The position numbers were made by a program, and so were the translations under genes. DNA of 64,000 bases, taken from Halomonas stenophila (GTDB taxonomy: Bacteria > Pseudomonadota > Gammaproteobacteria > Pseudomonadales > Halomonadaceae). Location of the stretch: assembly GCF_014192275.1 (NCBI RefSeq), contig NZ_JACHXR010000009.1, positions 1 through 64,000 of the forward strand, written 5' to 3'. Of the stretch, positions 27,428 to 37,340 are shown piece by piece; within the stretch, counting starts at the first letter, position 1; each line of letters starts with the position of its first letter. A model generated the notes under the pieces. The model was not told the origin of the DNA. It made no database searches and saw only the letters and a list, made by a program, of their open reading frames with translations.

Positions 27428-27655
27428 GGTTTGTCGTCCTCCTCGGAGGATGGATTACCCGTGCAGTTGGCGACGACACGGCGTGCTCCACACACTCACG
27501 ATGCAGAACTCGCCACAGCGGCATTCAGTATCGTTATAGGGACAGTACAGGCGTCCCCAGGCGTGTCCGGACGCTGGCTCAACTCGCCAGCCGCGCGCCT
27601 CGGCATACACCAGGGCTGCCTCTATTTCCTTCTTGCTATGGCGAGATCGTGTCAT
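27428..27655 (-). pseudogene. HicA-like toxin gene, internally deleted and frameshifted
   Basis: The intact part encodes MTRSRHSKKEIEAALVYAEA, then GWRVEPASGHAWGRLYCP and RCGEFCIVSVWSTP, a compact basic protein of about 75 aa known as the first gene of a toxin-antitoxin pair. After WSTP the frame breaks and stops at 27455. In the +1 frame the next bases read RVVANCTG, matching the usual C-terminus, and run to a TGA overlapping the antitoxin start. About 11 residues, not a multiple of three bases, seem to be missing. ATG 27655 is the family start. The product is unlikely to be active. Confidence 0.7.
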
Positions 27656-27677
27656 CCAGGCTCCTGAAGCCAGCATA

Positions 27678-27710
27678 GGGCGCATCCACACAGGTTGTCA
27701 ATTGACAACC
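27678..27710 (-). promoter_or_regulatory. Palindromic operator and promoter of the toxin-antitoxin pair
   Basis: A perfect 18-bp palindrome, GGTTGTCAATTGACAACC, occupies 27693-27710. On the minus strand its TTGACA serves as a good -35 box, and TATGCT follows 18 bases on. Repressor binding there would block the promoter, which fits autoregulation by the antitoxin. Confidence 0.7.
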
Positions 27711-27725
27711 CTGCGCATCGTATCA

Positions 27726-28019
27726 TCAGCGTCCATACCAGCTGAAGCGATAGTCGATCATGGTGATGGCAGCTTCTCGCTGTGTTGGAACAGATGTGCC
27801 TGGCAGAGCGTCACCGCAGTAGGGGCAGTGGCTGATGCCAACGGCAGCACACCATAGCGTATCCCCCTCGTTCTCCAGATAGGTCGCTTCTTCCAAATCC
27901 CGCTCGGTGGCCATGCGTTCAATGTACAAACACCAACGCCACCTGCTATCCGACAAGATGTCAGTTGCAAGGGTTACGTACACCCCATCAACCGGCATGG
28001 TGTCGCAACGATGCTCCAT
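27726..28019 (-). CDS. Hypothetical protein with zinc-ribbon-like CPYC
   Basis: A 97-aa protein beginning MEHRCDTMPVDGVYVTLATD. It has CAAVGISHCPYCGDALPG, where the CxxC and an upstream Cys/His could bind zinc. The C-terminus is YRFSWYGR. The family is not recognised. ATG 28019 is used; a TTG three codons upstream is possible, and neither has a good ribosome site. It lies just upstream of the toxin remnant on the same strand and may be an unrelated insertion. Confidence 0.55.
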   Translation of the reverse strand: MEHRCDTMPVDGVYVTLATDILSDSRWRWCLYIERMATERDLEEATYLENEGDTLWCAAVGISHCPYCGDALPGTSVPTQREAAITMIDYRFSWYGR

Positions 28020-28340
28020 CGTATCCAATGCCTAGATCGACCTCACAAGAAATGTCGCGACCGCCCATGGAGTCACGGCTCTCATGGACCACTCCAAGGG
28101 GCTCTATCCAGCCGGTGTCGCGTTCCACCACGAGAATGCTGGACAGGCGGTTGTCCTCCTGGCCTCCGCGCAAGGTGGCGAACACGCTGTTGTCGGTGAC
28201 GGCCACCACCCCGGCCCGCAGCGGTGGCAGGCCTCGTCATCCCGGGGGTGCACCCACGCCGCGTCACCGTCCAGGGGAAGACGGAATCCGCCGCGCAGTA
28301 ACTCGCTCAGGCGGAATCCACGATCACCGGCTCATGTGTG
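27988..28340 (-). pseudogene. Degraded hypothetical gene (two frames)
   Basis: On the minus strand, one frame reads RLSELLRGGFRLPLDGDAAW and then DDEACHRCGPG. A second frame continues VVAVTDNSVFATLRGGQEDN and on to VVHESRDSMGGRDISCEVDL, ending at 27988. The switch falls in a G-rich run (GGCCGGGGTGGTGG). Both parts look coding, so a single frameshift is likely. No start codon is clear. It also overlaps the 5' end of the zinc-ribbon ORF. The family is unknown. Confidence 0.4.
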
Positions 28341-29450
28341 CTAAGGCGACTCGGCCTGGCCCATCGTGGCGACTCGATAGCGCGTGCTTCGCCCGCCCCC
28401 CGGTAGCTTCATGATGCATCCCTTCTCGAGGAGTGATGCCAGGTGACGGGTGGCCGTCGCCTTGCTCACCTTGGCAACCTTGGCGTACTGGGAAGCGCTG
28501 ATGCCCTGCTCGAAGCCCCTCTCCCCGCCATCGAGCAACCGGTTGAGCACCTTGATCTGTTCGGGGAGGAGCCCGGCATCATGGAAGCGTTGCCAGAAAC
28601 GCGCCTTGGCCAGGGTGCGGTCGATCCGCGCCAGCGCGCCCAGTAGCGTGGCATCCAGGGTGTCCAGAAACCACGACAACCACGCAGTGAGATCCGGCGC
28701 CCCTCGTTGACTGGATTCCTGGCAATGGTAGTAGTCCGTGCGGCGCTCGAGGATTGCGGCGGACATGGCATACAGACGAATCCCCTGCCGATCGGCCTGG
28801 GCCAGCGCGCGATCGGCAATGGCCCGGGCAATACGCCCATTGCCATCTTCAAAGGGGTGAAGTGTCACGAACCAGAAGTGCGCCAGACCGGCGCGCAGGA
28901 GCGGATCGAGGGTTGGGTCATGACGACTGGCCTCGAACCAATCCAGAAACTCGCCGGGCTTCAGTACCACCAGGGAGCTGTCGGCCTCCGGGAACAGCCA
29001 GCGGTGCCACTGGAACAGCCGATCGACATTCAATGGTGACTCCGGCCGATCCGTGGCATCCAGCATCAGATCCGCCAGGCCTTCCGACCGTGGGGACGGG
29101 GAACCGTTGGCCTCGTCCACGCCGAGGCGGCGTGCCAGCGAAGAACGAACACAGGCCGCGTCAAGTTGCTCGCCCTCTATCGCCGAGGAGGTGACGATAT
29201 TCTGCAGCAAGGTATCCAGGGCCGCCTTCGCTTCGTCTGCCGGGTTGTCCCCGACAGGCAGCGCGCCGGCACGCCCCAGCAACACCCCCAGGTTGCGCCA
29301 GCAGCGCTGCACCCGCGGCTGCACCTCCGCCTCTTGCCAGGTGAAATGGGGCCAATCGGGATGCTGCCAGATCCAGGTTGTTGAGTTGGCGGTTATACGG
29401 AGGCTCCCTGCGACTGCTGGTGAGCCGAATGCGCTTCTATATCGGCTCAC
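28341..29450 (-). CDS. Fic domain protein with C-terminal winged helix
   Basis: A protein of up to 369 aa. It has an N-terminal DUF4172 region (TWIWQHPDWPHFTW), the inhibitory helix motif SSAIEGE (88-94) whose Glu blocks the nucleotide site, and the Fic catalytic loop HPFEDGNGR (His198-Arg206). The last ~60 residues form a winged helix (YAKVAKVSKATATRHLASLLEKG). Fic enzymes usually transfer AMP to a target protein. Because the inhibitory motif is in cis, this is a class II Fic protein. The start is uncertain: GTG 29450 lies within the palindromes and has no ribosome site; translation may begin near 29396. Confidence 0.9.
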   Translation of the reverse strand: MSRYRSAFGSPAVAGSLRITANSTTWIWQHPDWPHFTWQEAEVQPRVQRCWRNLGVLLGRAGALPVGDNPADEAKAALDTLLQNIVTSSAIEGEQLDAACVRSSLARRLGVDEANGSPSPRSEGLADLMLDATDRPESPLNVDRLFQWHRWLFPEADSSLVVLKPGEFLDWFEASRHDPTLDPLLRAGLAHFWFVTLHPFEDGNGRIARAIADRALAQADRQGIRLYAMSAAILERRTDYYHCQESSQRGAPDLTAWLSWFLDTLDATLLGALARIDRTLAKARFWQRFHDAGLLPEQIKVLNRLLDGGERGFEQGISASQYAKVAKVSKATATRHLASLLEKGCIMKLPGGGRSTRYRVATMGQAESP

Positions 29451-29484
29451 CTCATGAGCCGAATAATGCCTCTATTCGGCTCAT
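29421..29484. promoter_or_regulatory. Two tandem palindromes upstream of the fic gene
   Basis: The first (29421-29449) pairs TGAGCCGA with TCGGCTCA around an 11-13-base centre. The second (29454-29484) is perfect: ATGAGCCGAATA and TATTCGGCTCAT, with a 7-base centre. Both share the half-site TGAGCCGAAT. They look like operators for a dimeric regulator, possibly the Fic protein's own winged helix. Confidence 0.75.
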
Positions 29485-29683
29485 GGGGCAATGTTCAGGG
29501 AGGTCACACCGTTCAATAGTCCGCTGCCGACGCTGGGCCCCATCAGGGCGGACACGCCACGTAGATGCGGTGGGCAAGATCGCGGCGCGGTCTGGCCGTC
29601 GGTTAACGGTATAACATCCATCCATCACCAGAGGGCTCCGGTGAACGCTGGCGACAGCGGCCCAGGGCAGCCGTCAGGGGCAT

Positions 29684-29881
29684 CTACTGCCTGACGGCCT
29701 CGAGCCGGGCGGCATCACGTCCCAGAGTCTCGGCATGAAACTCGATTCCTGGCAAGTGCGGCGCCAGCTGATCACGCATCAGCTTGCCGGCTCGGTAGCC
29801 GTTATGCTCGACCTCCTGCTCACCGCGATAGCCATCCTCGACAACGCCCTGTGAGTACGCATCCAATGGTGTCTCTTCCAT
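29684..29881 (-). CDS. Small hypothetical ORF
   Basis: A 65-aa ORF beginning MEETPLDAYSQGVVEDGYRG and ending ETLGRDAARLEAVRQ. It is hydrophilic with believable composition, possibly the C-terminal remnant of a larger gene. The ribosome site is weak and no family is recognised. It lies downstream of the DUF4236 gene on the same strand. Confidence 0.35.
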   Translation of the reverse strand: MEETPLDAYSQGVVEDGYRGEQEVEHNGYRAGKLMRDQLAPHLPGIEFHAETLGRDAARLEAVRQ

Positions 29882-30018
29882 CTTGCATGCCCAAGGGATC
29901 GAGCCCACCCTGCTGGCCAAGCTCGGTCCAGGCCGGTATACCGGGCGGCGGGGGGTTGCGGCATTCGCTGGTTGTTCGGTTGCCATGTGGCTTGCTGACC
30001 TTGCGTCCGGATCCGATA

Positions 30019-31287
30019 TCAGATAGCACTGCGCGACGCCGCCTGGTCGAGCTCCGCTGGGGTGAAAGGCGTGATGGGTTTGAAGAGCCCGGTCTTGGTC
30101 ATCTTGCGCCTGAGCTCGAAGGCCTCGAGGACCTGGACCGGGTCTACCTGGTCCAGTGCCGCGAAGTTGATCGCCTGCCATGCCGGTTTGGGCACCAGGA
30201 CGCTGTACCGGTAGGTCTCCTCGTGGTTCCCCGTCGCCTTATCTAGCATATCGGTATAGGCGGACAACATGGCCACTTTCACGCTGGGCAGCCGGTGGAA
30301 GACTTCGCCGAGCACGCGCATGGCCACGCCATGGGCATAGTCCCGGTAGAGCTGGCGCCGACGCCTGGCGGGGACTGCCTTGCGGCTGACCTTGAGCTGG
30401 CTCGCCAGCATCGACCATTCGCTATCGGGGAACGCCTCTTCCCGCGGCAGCTCGATGTCGATCGCCACCGTCGCGGCGTTATCGCCCAGGTCGAAGCTGA
30501 TGGCGGTCTCGCGAGGCCAGGGGGTCTCACCGAGATAGTCCTCGAGGACCTCACCCATGGCATCGAGGTCATGGCGCACCCAGTCGGTGTCGCGTTTCTG
30601 GCGGCGCATCTCGTGTTGCTCGAAGACCTGCTTGTTGCTGAGCCAGCTGTCCACGGCTTCCTGGTAGCGCATGTCGCGGGCCTGGTTCTCGGCGTCGATG
30701 GCTCGGCCGGCCGGTGGCCACAGGAATCGGGCAAATACCGATTTTCTCAACTGCGGCTCAGGCCGCGGTTCGGGCGTGCGAAAGGCACGGCGTTGGAAAC
30801 GGGGTTGATCCAAGGGTGGGCGCGTTTCCAGGTGAACCCGGCTCAGTCGCTCAAGATCCGCATTCAACCGTTCGCACTCCGCCTGAACCAGTTCTCGCAG
30901 GCTATCTCCCATGTGGCGTTTCAGTACCCGAAGCTCCGCGTCATCGAAGCTTCCTCCGGCGCCATCCCGGATGTCGATCAGGCCACTGTCGTCGACCTCG
31001 ACGATGACCGGAATATCCCCGCCATCCTTGAGCAACTCCTCGAGGCGCTTGGCCGGACCAGGAGTGCCTCCAGAAGATCGACGCGAGTGCTTTCGTCCCG
31101 ATGGGATGTCCAGGCGAGTGCGATAGGACAACCCGGTACCGGGGATGCCGGCATGGGCGTGCACCCCGCGCTTGCTGATTCTGATCTTCGCCCCGCGAGG
31201 GCCGACCGAAGCTCCGATGCCGGACTTGGTGAGGTTGAGGCTGAGCCCAGGAGCCAGCTTGATACGTTTTCTGAAACGGAGTGCCAT
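30019..31287 (-). CDS. DUF4236 domain protein
   Basis: A 422-aa protein starting MALRFRKRIKLAPGLSLNLT, followed by KSGIGASVGPRGAKI, the clear DUF4236 N-terminal domain (about 1-55) found in many phage- or island-linked proteins. The rest is charged, partly coiled coil (about 110-240), ending in a globular region with RYSVLVPKPAWQAINF. Function is unknown. ATG 31287 is the family start. It is part of the accessory block between the symporter-kinase and the DUF294 gene. Confidence 0.8.
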   Translation of the reverse strand: MALRFRKRIKLAPGLSLNLTKSGIGASVGPRGAKIRISKRGVHAHAGIPGTGLSYRTRLDIPSGRKHSRRSSGGTPGPAKRLEELLKDGGDIPVIVEVDDSGLIDIRDGAGGSFDDAELRVLKRHMGDSLRELVQAECERLNADLERLSRVHLETRPPLDQPRFQRRAFRTPEPRPEPQLRKSVFARFLWPPAGRAIDAENQARDMRYQEAVDSWLSNKQVFEQHEMRRQKRDTDWVRHDLDAMGEVLEDYLGETPWPRETAISFDLGDNAATVAIDIELPREEAFPDSEWSMLASQLKVSRKAVPARRRRQLYRDYAHGVAMRVLGEVFHRLPSVKVAMLSAYTDMLDKATGNHEETYRYSVLVPKPAWQAINFAALDQVDPVQVLEAFELRRKMTKTGLFKPITPFTPAELDQAASRSAI

Positions 31288-31398
31288 GACAGGTACGCCT
31301 CCCTGCAATGCAATGCGATCCATGCAGTTTAGCGAATAAATGCGCGAGGGGCTGGCTAGCCATTTTCCGCCGGCGTATTCTGCGCTTCTCACCAACAC

Positions 31399-31814
31399 AT
31401 GGGGATACGCAGATAAGCTATCCAGGACCTGATGCCTGCCGCTTTCTTGCCTCGATGCCGCAGCGGATCCAGCGGCACAGGAAGGACAACACGGACAAGT
31501 TATGGGCCTGCAAGGTCACGCGGGAGCCCAGGCCGAGCCAGCCTTCTGCCCGGGCACCCAGAACGACCGAATGCCAGGCATCATGGTTCGACTGGATACC
31601 ATGCCCCCTGCTCTGCCTGGCCTGGCGGACATCACCCGCTTGGAGGGCCAATCCGTATCCACGGCCTTGAAGCGGGTATGGTCGAAGGATCGCCAGGCAC
31701 GCTACAAGGTCGCCGTGCGGGACGAGGCCGCCCTCGTAGATCCAGTCAGTTCCACGGCTCGAGGCCATCATCACATGATGGCGAGGGAGCTGCCGGAGGC
31801 GCCCGAGGAAAGCC
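31399..31814. other. Interval without a convincing gene
   Basis: Both strands carry ORFs of about 115 codons that overlap each other, with no ribosome sites and no recognisable domain. The plus-strand frame (31502-31855) has a short believable stretch, ITRLEGQSVSTALKRVW, that might be a gene remnant. Nothing else is seen. Confidence 0.4.
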
Positions 31815-32945
31815 CTACGACGACGCCTGCGCCCTGCGTACCAGCCGGCGAATGACGCCGAGGTCGTGACGCAGCATCAGCCGCTCGTCCTCGCCGAGGC
31901 CGTCGAGGTCCACCCAGCCGTCCACCGCGCGTCCCTCCCGGCGGGCCCCGCGCTGGGCCTCCAGCAGCAGCGCCTGGAGACGTCCCAGGGAACGCATCAG
32001 CTCGGCGGCCTCACCGGCGGCGAGCGCGCCCTCGGCGACCAGGGCGGCGAGGCGATCACGCGTCGCCACGGCCCGCAGGCCATGGCGCAGCGCCAGCAGC
32101 CGCACACCCCCTACCAGCGGGATCAGCCCGCCGTGCTTCAGGTCCACGGCCCCGTCGTGGGGCGCCTCCTTGCCGCCTCCGGCCAGCCGCCCGAAGCGGT
32201 CCAGGGCTACCGGCGACTCGTCGAGCAGTGCGGCCATCTCGTCGAGGAACAGCGACGCCCTCGACACGTGCCGGGCGACGCTGTCGGCCAGCGCCTCGGC
32301 CAGGGCCGTCGCGCCATGGACCGGATGGAAGTCGAGCAGGATATTGGCCTGCTGCACCCGCTTGACCCGGCGCTCGGCGGTCCAGTTGGCGAGCTGGGCC
32401 TCCCACTCCCCCAGGCGCTTGCGCCACATCGGCCAGCGGGCCATCACATGCCCCGGGCACAGCGGGATCCCCGCGGCATCGAGCCGCGCGGTGAAGCGCT
32501 CGCCCAGGGACTGGAAGAAGCCGTCGATCTCGCCATGGCGGGCATCCGGATAGTCGGCGATCAGCATGGCGTTGTCCTGGTCGGGCCCCAGCAGGCTCTC
32601 GTGACGCGCCGCCGAGCCCAGGGTCAGGACACAGAAGGCCGCCGGGGGCTCCCCCCAGCCCTGGCCGCGCATCTCGTTGAGGGCGAGCTCGATGGCGTGG
32701 CGATAGAGGCCATCGTTGTGGTCGCTGATCAGCTGGGCGATCCGCCAGGCCGGCAGCTCCAGCCGGGACAGGGCATCCACCAGCTCGGCCTGCCAGGCAT
32801 GGCACGCGGCAAGCGTGGGCTCGGGCCCCAGCCGCGCGAGGGATTCGCGCAGCGGGGCCAGCAGCGCGGTCAGGCGGTCATCGAGCGGGGCTGCCTGCCC
32901 GGCCAGCAGGGCCCGCCAGGGCGAGGCACGGTGGAGCAGGCGCAT
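31815..32945 (-). CDS. DUF294 putative nucleotidyltransferase
   Basis: A 376-aa protein. The nucleotidyltransferase domain is marked by VLTLGSAARHESLLGPDQDNAMLIAD, which has the GS...D-x-D pattern (here DQDNA). The C-terminal substrate-binding domain (DUF294_C) includes VDLKHGGLIPLVGGVRLLAL. Here the usual N-terminal CBS pair of longer relatives is missing. In many gammaproteobacteria this gene lies with a DnaQ-like exonuclease beside acetate-switch genes, matching the exonuclease at 21747. GC-rich and core-like. Confidence 0.88.
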   Translation of the reverse strand: MRLLHRASPWRALLAGQAAPLDDRLTALLAPLRESLARLGPEPTLAACHAWQAELVDALSRLELPAWRIAQLISDHNDGLYRHAIELALNEMRGQGWGEPPAAFCVLTLGSAARHESLLGPDQDNAMLIADYPDARHGEIDGFFQSLGERFTARLDAAGIPLCPGHVMARWPMWRKRLGEWEAQLANWTAERRVKRVQQANILLDFHPVHGATALAEALADSVARHVSRASLFLDEMAALLDESPVALDRFGRLAGGGKEAPHDGAVDLKHGGLIPLVGGVRLLALRHGLRAVATRDRLAALVAEGALAAGEAAELMRSLGRLQALLLEAQRGARREGRAVDGWVDLDGLGEDERLMLRHDLGVIRRLVRRAQASS

Positions 32946-33085
32946 GGGGACTCCGGCAGGCGTTCCGCTTCAGGGTAGCAGCCCCGCCGGAAGGCGCTCC
33001 CCGGCCGGGAAGGTCGCCGCCACGAGAAACGGCGCCACGCGGGCGCCGTCGATCGGTCTGGCTTGGTCCGGTCCGGCCGAGGGTG

Positions 33086-33385
33086 TCAGTGCTCGTCGAA
33101 GAGGGCGTCGCCCATCTCGTCGATGAGCCGCTCGGCCTTGCTGACCATCAGGCTATCGCAGGCCTCGCGGCCGGGGACCACGTCGGAGCGCTCGAAGCGG
33201 TGCTCGAGCATCTCGCCGTCGTCGCCCTGGGGCTTGCGGATCCAGCCGCTGACGCGGAACTGGCCGCCCATGTCCTCGGCCTGGGGAACGATCAGATAGC
33301 CCTTGTAGGCCACCGGCTCGCCCTCGGCGGCACCGGACCTGGCCACGCCCTGGCCGAACAGGCCGGATAGCAGCTTCTTCAGCAT
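33086..33385 (-). CDS. HlyU family protein
   Basis: A 99-aa protein beginning MLKKLLSGLFGQGVARSG. The blocks EPVAYKGYLIVPQAEDMGGQ, then FRVSGWIRK, and ERLIDEMGDALFDE match the HlyU family, better known for a Vibrio virulence regulator although many members are uncharacterised. ATG 33385 follows an AGGAGAG site. It lies between the DUF294 gene and repeat element B. Confidence 0.85.
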   Translation of the reverse strand: MLKKLLSGLFGQGVARSGAAEGEPVAYKGYLIVPQAEDMGGQFRVSGWIRKPQGDDGEMLEHRFERSDVVPGREACDSLMVSKAERLIDEMGDALFDEH

Positions 33386-33423
33386 CAGAACTCTCCTGAC
33401 AGCGGCGTCAACCAAGACGCCAG

Positions 33424-33578
33424 GGAACGACTGATTTATGTCGCGAGCGATGATAGGTTGGTTGCCGCCGGAGCACAGGAACCGGAGTGTAGCCTGCTAC
33501 ATGAGGATTCCGATCGGACCGGCGCCCCGGCACCGCCGGCGACCAAGATATCGAGCGCAGCAATAAATCAGCGTTTCC
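33424..33578. repeat. Inverted-repeat element, copy B (about 155 bp)
   Basis: This is the second copy of the element at 21193, in opposite orientation. Read on the minus strand it opens GGAAACGCTGATTTATTGC and closes CGCGACATAAATCAG. The internal hairpin is TGTAGC/GCTACA in the same flanking context as TTTAC/GTAAA in copy A. Its edge abuts the argG stop codon, so it may serve as the argG 3' end structure. Confidence 0.8.
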
Positions 33579-34799
<1,221 letters not shown>

Positions 34800-34945
34800 G
34801 CTGGGGCTCCTTCTAGGTGAACGACGTAAAGGCTCGATTATAGCGCGCCAGGCCCACCGCGAATACCGGCGACGGGACGCCCCGGGCCCGAGCTGGTAGA
34901 CTCTCGCGTTTCAAGACATTCCGTTGGCCCAACAAGGAGAGGTGC

Positions 34946-35611
34946 ATGAGCGAGGTGGTCGCCCGCGAACTCATGGCACAGCGATTCCGCAGCTTTTTGC
35001 CCGTGGTGGTGGACCTGGAGACCGGCGGCTTCAATCCCCAGCGCGATGCCCTGCTGGAGATCGCCGCCGTGACCCTGACCATGGACCCCGAAGGCAACCT
35101 CATGCCGGATGCCACCTATGCCTGCCACGTCACGCCCTTCGAGGGAGCCAACATCGAGCAGTCGGCGCTGGATTTCACCGGCATCCGCCTCGACGACCCC
35201 CTGCGGAAGCAGGTAGCGGTCAGCGAGGCCGAGGCGCTGGGCGAGGTGTTCCGCCCGGTGCGCAAGGCGATCAAGGCCAACGGCTGCACCCGGGCGGTGC
35301 TGGTGGGCCACAACGCCGCCTTCGACCACGGCTTCTTGAATGCCGCCGTGGAGCGCTGCGGCATCAAGCGTAACCCCTTTCACCCCTTCTCGAGCTTCGA
35401 TACCGCCTCGCTCGCCGGCCTGATCTACGGCCAGACCGTGCTGGCCCGGGCCTGCCGGGCCGCGGGCATCGAGTTCGACAACACCGCGGCCCACTCCGCC
35501 CGCTACGACACCGAGCGTACCGCCGAGCTGTTCTGTGCCATGGTCAACCGCTACAAGGACCTGGGCGGCTGGCGGCTGGCGCTGCGCGAGCAGGGCATCG
35601 AAGAGACGTAA
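34946..35611 (+). CDS. rnt: Ribonuclease T
   Basis: A 221-aa DEDDh exoribonuclease that trims tRNA and other stable RNA 3' ends. Asp23 and Glu25 are in [27 protein letters not shown] holds the third acidic residue, and [14 protein letters not shown] holds the His/Asp pair. The extra basic segment [11 protein letters not shown] is an RNase T hallmark. It is followed by a shared terminator and the convergent grxD. Confidence 0.97.
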   Translation: MSEVVARELMAQRFRSFLPVVVDLETGGFNPQRDALLEIAAVTLTMDPEGNLMPDATYACHVTPFEGANIEQSALDFTGIRLDDPLRKQVAVSEAEALGEVFRPVRKAIKANGCTRAVLVGHNAAFDHGFLNAAVERCGIKRNPFHPFSSFDTASLAGLIYGQTVLARACRAAGIEFDNTAAHSARYDTERTAELFCAMVNRYKDLGGWRLALREQGIEET

Positions 35612-35647
35612 GGCGCGAGGCGCGGCAACATGATACGGCCCCCAAGA

Positions 35648-35690
35648 TGAAAACACCCCCGCAGCCATGCTCCGGGGGTGTTCTTCTTCC
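35648..35690. terminator. Bidirectional terminator between rnt and grxD
   Basis: A 10-bp stem (AACACCCCCG at 35652-35661, CGGGGGTGTT at 35673-35682) lies between convergent genes. The T-rich tail is better on the minus strand (TTTTCATCTT), with a pyrimidine tail CTTCTTCC on the plus strand. Confidence 0.9.
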
Positions 35691-35747
35691 AGCTTCAAGC
35701 TTACGCCCGCGAAGCGGGCGATCTTCCCGCTGCCGGACGCAGTCCGG

Positions 35748-36092
35748 TCAGCCTTCCGGCTGATCGTCCTGGTGCTTGGCGGCGGTGTCCTTGATCAGGG
35801 GCTCCAGCTCGCCGTTCTGGTACATCTCGACGACGATGTCGCAGCCACCGACCAGCTCGCCCTCGACCCACAGCTGCGGGAAGGTCGGCCAGTTGGCCAC
35901 CTTGGGCAGCTCGGCGCGGATATCCGGATTGTCCAGCACGTTGACGAAGGCGAAGCGCTCGCCACAGGCCATCAGGGCCTGGACGGTCTGGGCGGAGAAG
36001 CCGCACTGGGGCAGCTGGGGGGTGCCCTTCATGTAGATCAGGATCGGGTTCTCGCTGATCTGGCGCTGGATGTTCTCGACGGTGGTACTCAT
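35748..36092 (-). CDS. grxD: Monothiol glutaredoxin (Grx4 type)
   Basis: A 114-aa monothiol glutaredoxin involved in Fe-S cluster delivery. The active site is CGFS with Cys30 ([11 protein letters not shown]). The glutathione site [18 protein letters not shown] is complete. ATG 36092 ([16 protein letters not shown]) is the family start. It is divergent from argF. Confidence 0.97.
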   Translation of the reverse strand: MSTTVENIQRQISENPILIYMKGTPQLPQCGFSAQTVQALMACGERFAFVNVLDNPDIRAELPKVANWPTFPQLWVEGELVGGCDIVVEMYQNGELEPLIKDTAAKHQDDQPEG

Positions 36093-36252
36093 GTGCACTC
36101 CCTCTGGATCGCGTGGTGACCAGGGCGCTGCCGGGCAATACCCGAGTGCGTTGGTCGGCCTTGTTGATAGGCCCATTGTACGGATGCCGGGCGCATTGCG
36201 CATCCCCCCGCAGCTGGCTAGGATGTTCGTTTTTTCCCCGTGGAGTGACGCC

Positions 36253-37173
36253 ATGGCGACCCGCCATTTCTTGACCCTGCTCGACCTGAGTCCGGATGAA
36301 CTGCGCCACCTGATCCAGCGAGGTATCGCGATCAAGAACGGCCTGAAGACCCATGGCCCGACCTATACGCCGTTCGCCAACCGCACCCTGGCGATGATCT
36401 TCGAGAAGTCCTCGACGCGCACCCGGGTCTCCTTCGAGACCGCCATGGCGCAGTTCGGCGGCCATGCGCTCTTCCTGTCGCCCCGCGACACCCAGCTCGG
36501 TCGCGGCGAGCCCATCGCCGACACCGCCCGGGTGCTCGCCGAGATGGTCGACGCGGTGATGATCCGCACCTTCTCCCACCAAAGCCTGGAGACCTATGCG
36601 GCCGCCAGCGAGGTCCCGGTGATCAACGCCCTCACCGACGACTACCATCCCTGCCAGCTGCTCGCCGACGTCATGACCTGGACCGAGCTGCGCGGCAGCG
36701 TCCGGGGCCGCACCGCCGTCTGGATCGGCGACGGCAACAACATGTGCCATTCCTGGATCAACGCCGCCCGCCAGTTCGATTTCCGGCTGCGGATCTGCTG
36801 CCCGGAGGGCTACGAACCGCGCCAGGATATCCTCGATGCCGCCGGCGACCGGGTCACCCTGCTCCACGATCCCCAGCAGGCGGTGGTCGATGCCGACCTG
36901 ATCACCACCGATGTCTGGGCCTCCATGGGCCAGGAAGAGGAGCAGGCCAGGCGCGAGGCCGACTTCGCCGGCTTCCAGGTCACCGAGGCGATGCTCGACC
37001 GCGCCGCCGACGACGTGCTCTTCCTGCATTGCCTGCCGGCCCACCGCGGCGAGGAGATCAGCGAGACCCTGCTCGACGACCCTCGCGCCGTGGTCTGGCA
37101 GGAGGCCGGCAACCGGCTGCATGCCCAGAAGGCGCTGCTGGAGTTCCTGCTGCTGGGCCGCGTGGACGGCTGA
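36253..37173 (+). CDS. argF: Ornithine carbamoyltransferase
   Basis: A 306-aa anabolic OTCase making citrulline from ornithine and carbamoyl phosphate. The carbamoyl phosphate loop STRTR is at residues 54-58. Further family blocks are [12 protein letters not shown] and the C-terminal [12 protein letters not shown]. Length fits the ArgF type. It starts at ATG 36253 and ends before a clear terminator. Confidence 0.97.
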   Translation: MATRHFLTLLDLSPDELRHLIQRGIAIKNGLKTHGPTYTPFANRTLAMIFEKSSTRTRVSFETAMAQFGGHALFLSPRDTQLGRGEPIADTARVLAEMVDAVMIRTFSHQSLETYAAASEVPVINALTDDYHPCQLLADVMTWTELRGSVRGRTAVWIGDGNNMCHSWINAARQFDFRLRICCPEGYEPRQDILDAAGDRVTLLHDPQQAVVDADLITTDVWASMGQEEEQARREADFAGFQVTEAMLDRAADDVLFLHCLPAHRGEEISETLLDDPRAVVWQEAGNRLHAQKALLEFLLLGRVDG

Positions 37174-37198
37174 TCCGGCCCGTCAGGACACCCGCCCC

Positions 37199-37231
37199 GA
37201 CGCCCCGGCCCGCCATGGCCGGGGCGTCTTG
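37199..37231 (+). terminator. Terminator after argF
   Basis: A 12-bp GC-rich stem (GACGCCCCGGCC at 37199-37210; GGCCGGGGCGTC at 37217-37228) is followed by TTGCAT. The stem is strong, the T-tail modest. Confidence 0.8.
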
Positions 37232-37262
37232 CATCTCGGGACCGGGCGAGAGGGCGAAAATG

Positions 37263-37299
37263 ATTAGACCTTGGTCTAATGCTCGACCGCCAGTATAAT
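37263..37299 (+). promoter_or_regulatory. Promoter with overlapping TetR-like palindrome
   Basis: The 18-bp palindrome ATTAGACCTTGGTCTAAT (37263-37280) has 8-bp arms. Its TTGGTC can be a -35 box, and a perfect TATAAT lies at 37294-37299 after 17 bases. Binding there would compete with RNA polymerase. TetR-family repressors favour such sites, but no tetR gene is in the window. Confidence 0.75.
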
Positions 37300-37340
37300 G
37301 CACTGCAACATTGGCGACCGCGAGGAGGGCGACAGCGCCC

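Noticed and set aside
31502-31855. A 117-codon plus-strand gene
   Set aside because: It has no ribosome site, no recognisable family, and overlaps the 3' end of the DUF294 gene; only a short stretch looks coding.
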